DNA of 25,663 nt from Fidelibacterota bacterium (GTDB taxonomy: Bacteria > Fidelibacterota > UBA8477), in contig JAIPJR010000041.1 in the NCBI GenBank assembly GCA_021734045.1, positions 1 to 25,663 of the forward strand. The letters are read 5' to 3'. Made by a program: the position numbers and the translations under genes. Below are positions 22,653 to 25,663 of this stretch, piece by piece (position 1 is the first letter of the stretch; the number at the start of each line of letters is the position of its first letter). A model generated the notes under the pieces. That model was given only the letters and a program-made list of their open reading frames with translations. It had not been told where the DNA came from and searched no databases.

Positions 22653-23661
22653 AGTACTGAAAAACCTGGATTCGGTTATTGTATTGATCCACCACATAGA
22701 GCTGCTCCTGGTCATCAAACCCGATAGCGCCGGGCAGCATGAATTCCCCCTGCTCCCAGCCGGTTTCACCGAAGAAATAGAGCAGGGCGCCCTGCTGGTT
22801 AAAAATCTGAATATTGCCGAAGGCAGCATCTGAAACAAATATGTACCCATCACTGGAAATGGCAATTCCCTTGGGAAACCCGAAGGATCCCGGTGTGCGA
22901 TCGTACGTCCCAAATTCAGACAACCACGCCAGTTCGGGTGAAAAAATCTTGGTCTTGCGGTTCAGGCCGTCCAGCACGAAAATTTTTCCTGTCTCATCCG
23001 TATCCACACTCACCGGAAAGTGAAACTGCGTCGGCGCAGTACCCAATCCGCCCAGGGCAGCCATAAATGTACCGTCGGTCTGGAAAATGAAAATCTGGTG
23101 CGACGGCGGATCTACTACCAGAAGGCGCTGAGTAACCGGATCGTATTTCAATTGGCTGGGACGAACGAAATTATCATGATGAATAGTCCCGACAGCTTCC
23201 AACGCATGATTAAAAACCTGGACCAAATGCCGGTCCACATCGGATACGAAGATAGCCTGATTCGTGATGGCAATGCCCACTGGCATTTTCAACACATCCA
23301 CTCCGAATTCCGTGACTTCGTGACAATCCCCTTCCGGGCCAGAAAATCGCAGGACACGACCCAATTCCATATCCACTACGAATATCTGCCCCATGGAATC
23401 TACAGCCACGCCGGTGGGACGATGGAGTGGCATCTGGGGACAATCCCCGGCCAGGAGTCGCTGCAGGCGTGAGCCCCATGACCCAGACTCTTCTACCTTA
23501 CCCGTGTAGGTTTTTTCCAATGTGAGGAACGGGAAATTTTCATCCGCCGGGAACTGGAGTTTCTCCATGGGCTGCTGATGACCACAGGCGGTGACAATTG
23601 CCGTGAGAATCCCCAAGGAAAAGAATACCCTGACCTGTTGCCAGCGTTTTTTGAAACGCAT
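22639..23661 (-). CDS. NHL-repeat beta-propeller lipoprotein
   Basis: A 340-residue protein. The signal ends with a lipobox (IVTAC, Cys26), so it is lipid-anchored. From about residue 78 it holds repeating blades such as PTGVAVDSMGQIFVVD, PKGIAISSDGYIFVSDAA and LYVVDQYNNRIQVF, giving a six-bladed NHL propeller. NHL propellers are protein- or ligand-binding scaffolds and often accompany multihaem cytochrome clusters in metal- or electrode-respiring bacteria. AGGGGGA precedes ATG 23661. It starts 11 bases after the upstream 18-haem cytochrome stop and overlaps the barrel gene by 14 bases, so all four proteins are probably made together. Likely a scaffold on the outer-membrane inner or outer leaflet. 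Confidence 0.9.
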   Translation of the reverse strand: MRFKKRWQQVRVFFSLGILTAIVTACGHQQPMEKLQFPADENFPFLTLEKTYTGKVEESGSWGSRLQRLLAGDCPQMPLHRPTGVAVDSMGQIFVVDMELGRVLRFSGPEGDCHEVTEFGVDVLKMPVGIAITNQAIFVSDVDRHLVQVFNHALEAVGTIHHDNFVRPSQLKYDPVTQRLLVVDPPSHQIFIFQTDGTFMAALGGLGTAPTQFHFPVSVDTDETGKIFVLDGLNRKTKIFSPELAWLSEFGTYDRTPGSFGFPKGIAISSDGYIFVSDAAFGNIQIFNQQGALLYFFGETGWEQGEFMLPGAIGFDDQEQLYVVDQYNNRIQVFQYYAQP

Positions 23662-23672
23662 ATAAACTCCCC

Positions 23673-25663
23673 CTAATACCGTTTCCGCTTGGCCGGATCA
23701 TGGAAATAATTGTATTTCCAGAGTGCGCTGGTACCGTGACAATCGGAACACAACGCTTTTTCACTGGGTTCCCGCAGGAATGAGGTGAGGCGAGTGCCTT
23801 CCTCATTTTCAGATTTGGGTACGACCAGCGCATTGTCAAAGGACCACTTATGTGGGTTATGACATGTAAAGCAATCAATGTACCCAACGGTGTCCGCCGG
23901 GCCGGATTCTGTAAATAATGGAAAATCTGTCCACTCACCTACACCCCGGATTGAGGTGGTCACCGTACCATATTCATGGGGATGGGACCAGGTTGAGGGG
24001 ACCTTGCCGGCAGCCATGCCATTCTCCCGGTGGCAGGTAAAACAATGCTTCTCGTTGTAGGTATCACCCGGTACATCCTCACTCCAGCGCGCCAGAATGC
24101 CCGCTTGTGCTGAAGCGTTATGCGGAGTATGACACAATGAGCACGCGCTTTTTCCGGGTTGAGATAAATCGTGGTCGGTCATGAGAACAGTGGCTTGTTC
24201 AGTATGGCAATCCAGACACAATCCCGGTTCCGGGAAATTACTGACCCGCAGGAAAGAATTTTCGTCGTTACCCGCCAGATTTTCAGTGGTGGCGTTACTC
24301 GTTACCGTCCCCCAGTCGTGGGGATCATGACAGGTAATACAGTTCATTACGGTACCCTGACCTGCCGCCATTCCAGGCAGGCCGGAGTTGGAGCTGAATG
24401 TCATGCCCATGGGATGGTCGGCATGGCCCACCGTCGTGGCTGGCGTATTCTCGTTGTGGCAGCCTTCGCACAGTCCAGCCACCCGATCCTGGTTTGTATT
24501 GGGCGCAGCCACGGTAAAACCGGCCGAGTGCGTACTGTGGCAGGCAGAACACTGCCCCTGAACCTCACCGGTTTCCTGGAAATACATTTGAAAGCCCTCA
24601 CGCTTTACGCTATGGTCGGACTGGGTGATAGTTTGTTGTTCGGCGTGACAGGTGGCGCACAAGGTGCCCTCGGCATCATCCGGCAGGCGCAGGAACGACG
24701 TGCGCTCCGTTCCCTCCTCGTTGGTAGCCGTCAAATTACGCTTACCCTCGTGCTCCCAGCGATGGGGGTCATGACAAGAGACGCACTTCAGCTCGTCTCC
24801 GGCCTGAATGGCCATTTCCGGAATGGCATCGCCAAAAACTTTCCCACTTATGGGATGACCTTCATGCTTGAATGCCTTTGCGCTTGCCAGGCCATCATTT
24901 GAATGACATTCCAGACAATAGGCGTTCAGCGACTGCTTCTCCTGAATCTCCAGCGCCCACATGTATTTGCCCTCACCATCATGGGTCACATGGCAGGAAG
25001 CACAGATATCCTGTTCACGGAAGGTTAAGCCATTTGCAGTGGTTTCGTATGGATGGGAGACGGTCAAATCGTGGTCAGTGAGAGAAATAGCAAACTGATC
25101 CGCGTGACAGGCGGAACAGAGAGCCGTGCGATTTTTACCGGCTACCAATTCCACATCTTTTTCGCCATGAATGGGATGACAGGTCATACACTCCACCGTA
25201 TTGTCATCACCCCAATGGGTGCTTTCCGGCATACGATTCCCATCCGGGCGGGACACATGAATCGGATGATTGATTTCAGGCCGGTTTTGGTCCGGATGAC
25301 ATTTCATACAGAGTTCAGAGTTGTCCGTTTCCACGCGCATGAAGGGCGCAAAACTGTCTGGTCGTTCCGGCGGCAGAGAGTGAACCGAATGACAGGTTCC
25401 GCAATAAATCTCCCCATTGGCATTCAGGGGCAGGTCATTCACCGGAAGCTGACCAGGGAGCATGTTACCGTGATGATTCTCCGACAGAAAAGCCTCCCGG
25501 GAATCAGACACATACCCATCATGACAGGACAGGCACATGGCTTCCGCGGTGACCAGGGAGGGTTTTCCATCAATGATAATATTCGATGTGATCTTGGGAA
25601 TGAGGGTTTCCTTCCCCTTGCCGGTCACATGCCAGGTGACATGACAGGTGGAGCAATCCTCCG
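23673..25663 (-). CDS. multihaem cytochrome c, at least 18 haems (5' end outside window)
   Basis: The frame is open to the right edge and the N-terminus is missing: the extra codons at 25629-25663 encode another haem motif, CSTCH, so the in-window GTG at 25628 is not the start. At least 18 CXXCH motifs occur in about 660 residues. A module recurs in which SFLR or FMR is followed 9-12 residues later by LCxxCH (for example SFLRLPDDAEGTLCATCH, SFLREPSEKALCSDCH). It alternates with CxxCHDPHxW and CxxCHTPHN segments, typical of doubled-CXXCH proteins. Whether it is a lipoprotein or surface-exposed cannot be told without the N-terminus. It precedes the NHL lipoprotein by 11 bases and is likely the outermost electron carrier of the cluster, although that is inference. 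Confidence 0.9.
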   Translation of the reverse strand, partial: EDCSTCHVTWHVTGKGKETLIPKITSNIIIDGKPSLVTAEAMCLSCHDGYVSDSREAFLSENHHGNMLPGQLPVNDLPLNANGEIYCGTCHSVHSLPPERPDSFAPFMRVETDNSELCMKCHPDQNRPEINHPIHVSRPDGNRMPESTHWGDDNTVECMTCHPIHGEKDVELVAGKNRTALCSACHADQFAISLTDHDLTVSHPYETTANGLTFREQDICASCHVTHDGEGKYMWALEIQEKQSLNAYCLECHSNDGLASAKAFKHEGHPISGKVFGDAIPEMAIQAGDELKCVSCHDPHRWEHEGKRNLTATNEEGTERTSFLRLPDDAEGTLCATCHAEQQTITQSDHSVKREGFQMYFQETGEVQGQCSACHSTHSAGFTVAAPNTNQDRVAGLCEGCHNENTPATTVGHADHPMGMTFSSNSGLPGMAAGQGTVMNCITCHDPHDWGTVTSNATTENLAGNDENSFLRVSNFPEPGLCLDCHTEQATVLMTDHDLSQPGKSACSLCHTPHNASAQAGILARWSEDVPGDTYNEKHCFTCHRENGMAAGKVPSTWSHPHEYGTVTTSIRGVGEWTDFPLFTESGPADTVGYIDCFTCHNPHKWSFDNALVVPKSENEEGTRLTSFLREPSEKALCSDCHGTSALWKYNYFHDPAKRKRY

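Noticed and set aside
22653-22913. N-terminal extension of the large barrel protein
   Set aside because: It overlaps the NHL lipoprotein gene and would bury the signal peptide that starts at ATG 22652.
24171-24902. 243-codon plus-strand frame inside the 18-haem cytochrome gene
   Set aside because: It is antisense to a gene with regular CXXCH motifs; its length follows from the codon pattern of the real gene and it has no recognisable domain.
1-25663. CRISPR array, tRNA, rRNA, insertion sequence or prophage
   Set aside because: No regularly spaced repeats, no tRNA or rRNA sequence, and no transposase or integrase motif were found on either strand.

Overview
The window comes from a Gram-negative, respiring bacterium. 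It encodes several outer-membrane beta-barrels, lipoproteins, a Tat substrate and at least 77 CXXCH haem c-binding motifs spread over six multihaem cytochromes. Base composition is roughly 50% GC. Gene content would fit an FCB-type lineage (Calditrichota, Marinimicrobia, KSB1, Zixibacteria or similar), but no phylogenetic marker was compared, so this placement is only a guess.

Layout. (1) 1-4402: a possible tail of an unknown frame, a bidirectional terminator, then minus-strand housekeeping genes: lon protease, an alpha/alpha-toroid protein of unknown role, and an A-type Fe-S carrier (erpA/iscA type). (2) 4403-9815: a regulatory region with an excellent sigma-54 (-24/-12) promoter, then a tightly packed plus-strand operon. 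It encodes a tetrahaem cytochrome c554-family protein, a Tat-exported HybA-like 4x[4Fe-4S] protein, a HybB/NrfD-family membrane quinone subunit, and two homologous periplasmic cytochromes with 13 and 12 haem motifs, ending in a strong terminator. This reads as a quinone pool/periplasmic cytochrome electron-transfer complex without a local hydrogenase. (3) 9899-15653: a ZraPSR-like envelope-sensing locus. A minus-strand operon (Gly/Asp-rich secreted protein with TSP3-type calcium motifs, a beta-barrel, a ZraP/CpxP-like protein) diverges from a plus-strand sensor kinase plus NtrC-type regulator. The shared intergenic region holds two tandem CGAC-N6-GTCGAA sites 21 bp apart, flanked by a good sigma-54 promoter toward the kinase and an imperfect one toward the secreted protein. 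(4) 15650-25663: minus-strand genes for a small beta-barrel, a b-type cytochrome, a 19-haem membrane-anchored cytochrome, a cytochrome with 11 CXXCH plus one CX3CH motif, a large beta-barrel, an NHL-propeller lipoprotein, and an at least 18-haem cytochrome that runs off the right edge.

How they may work together. The HybA/NrfD complex and the cytochrome b/19-haem pair are two candidate points of exchange between quinone and periplasmic haems. The large barrel, its adjacent cytochromes and the NHL lipoprotein resemble a porin-cytochrome conduit across the outer membrane. The sigma-54 regulator lies between the two cytochrome clusters, and a sigma-54 promoter precedes the first, so the regulator may control respiratory electron flow as well as envelope stress. 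That link is inference; the sequence shows only the promoters and the tandem sites.
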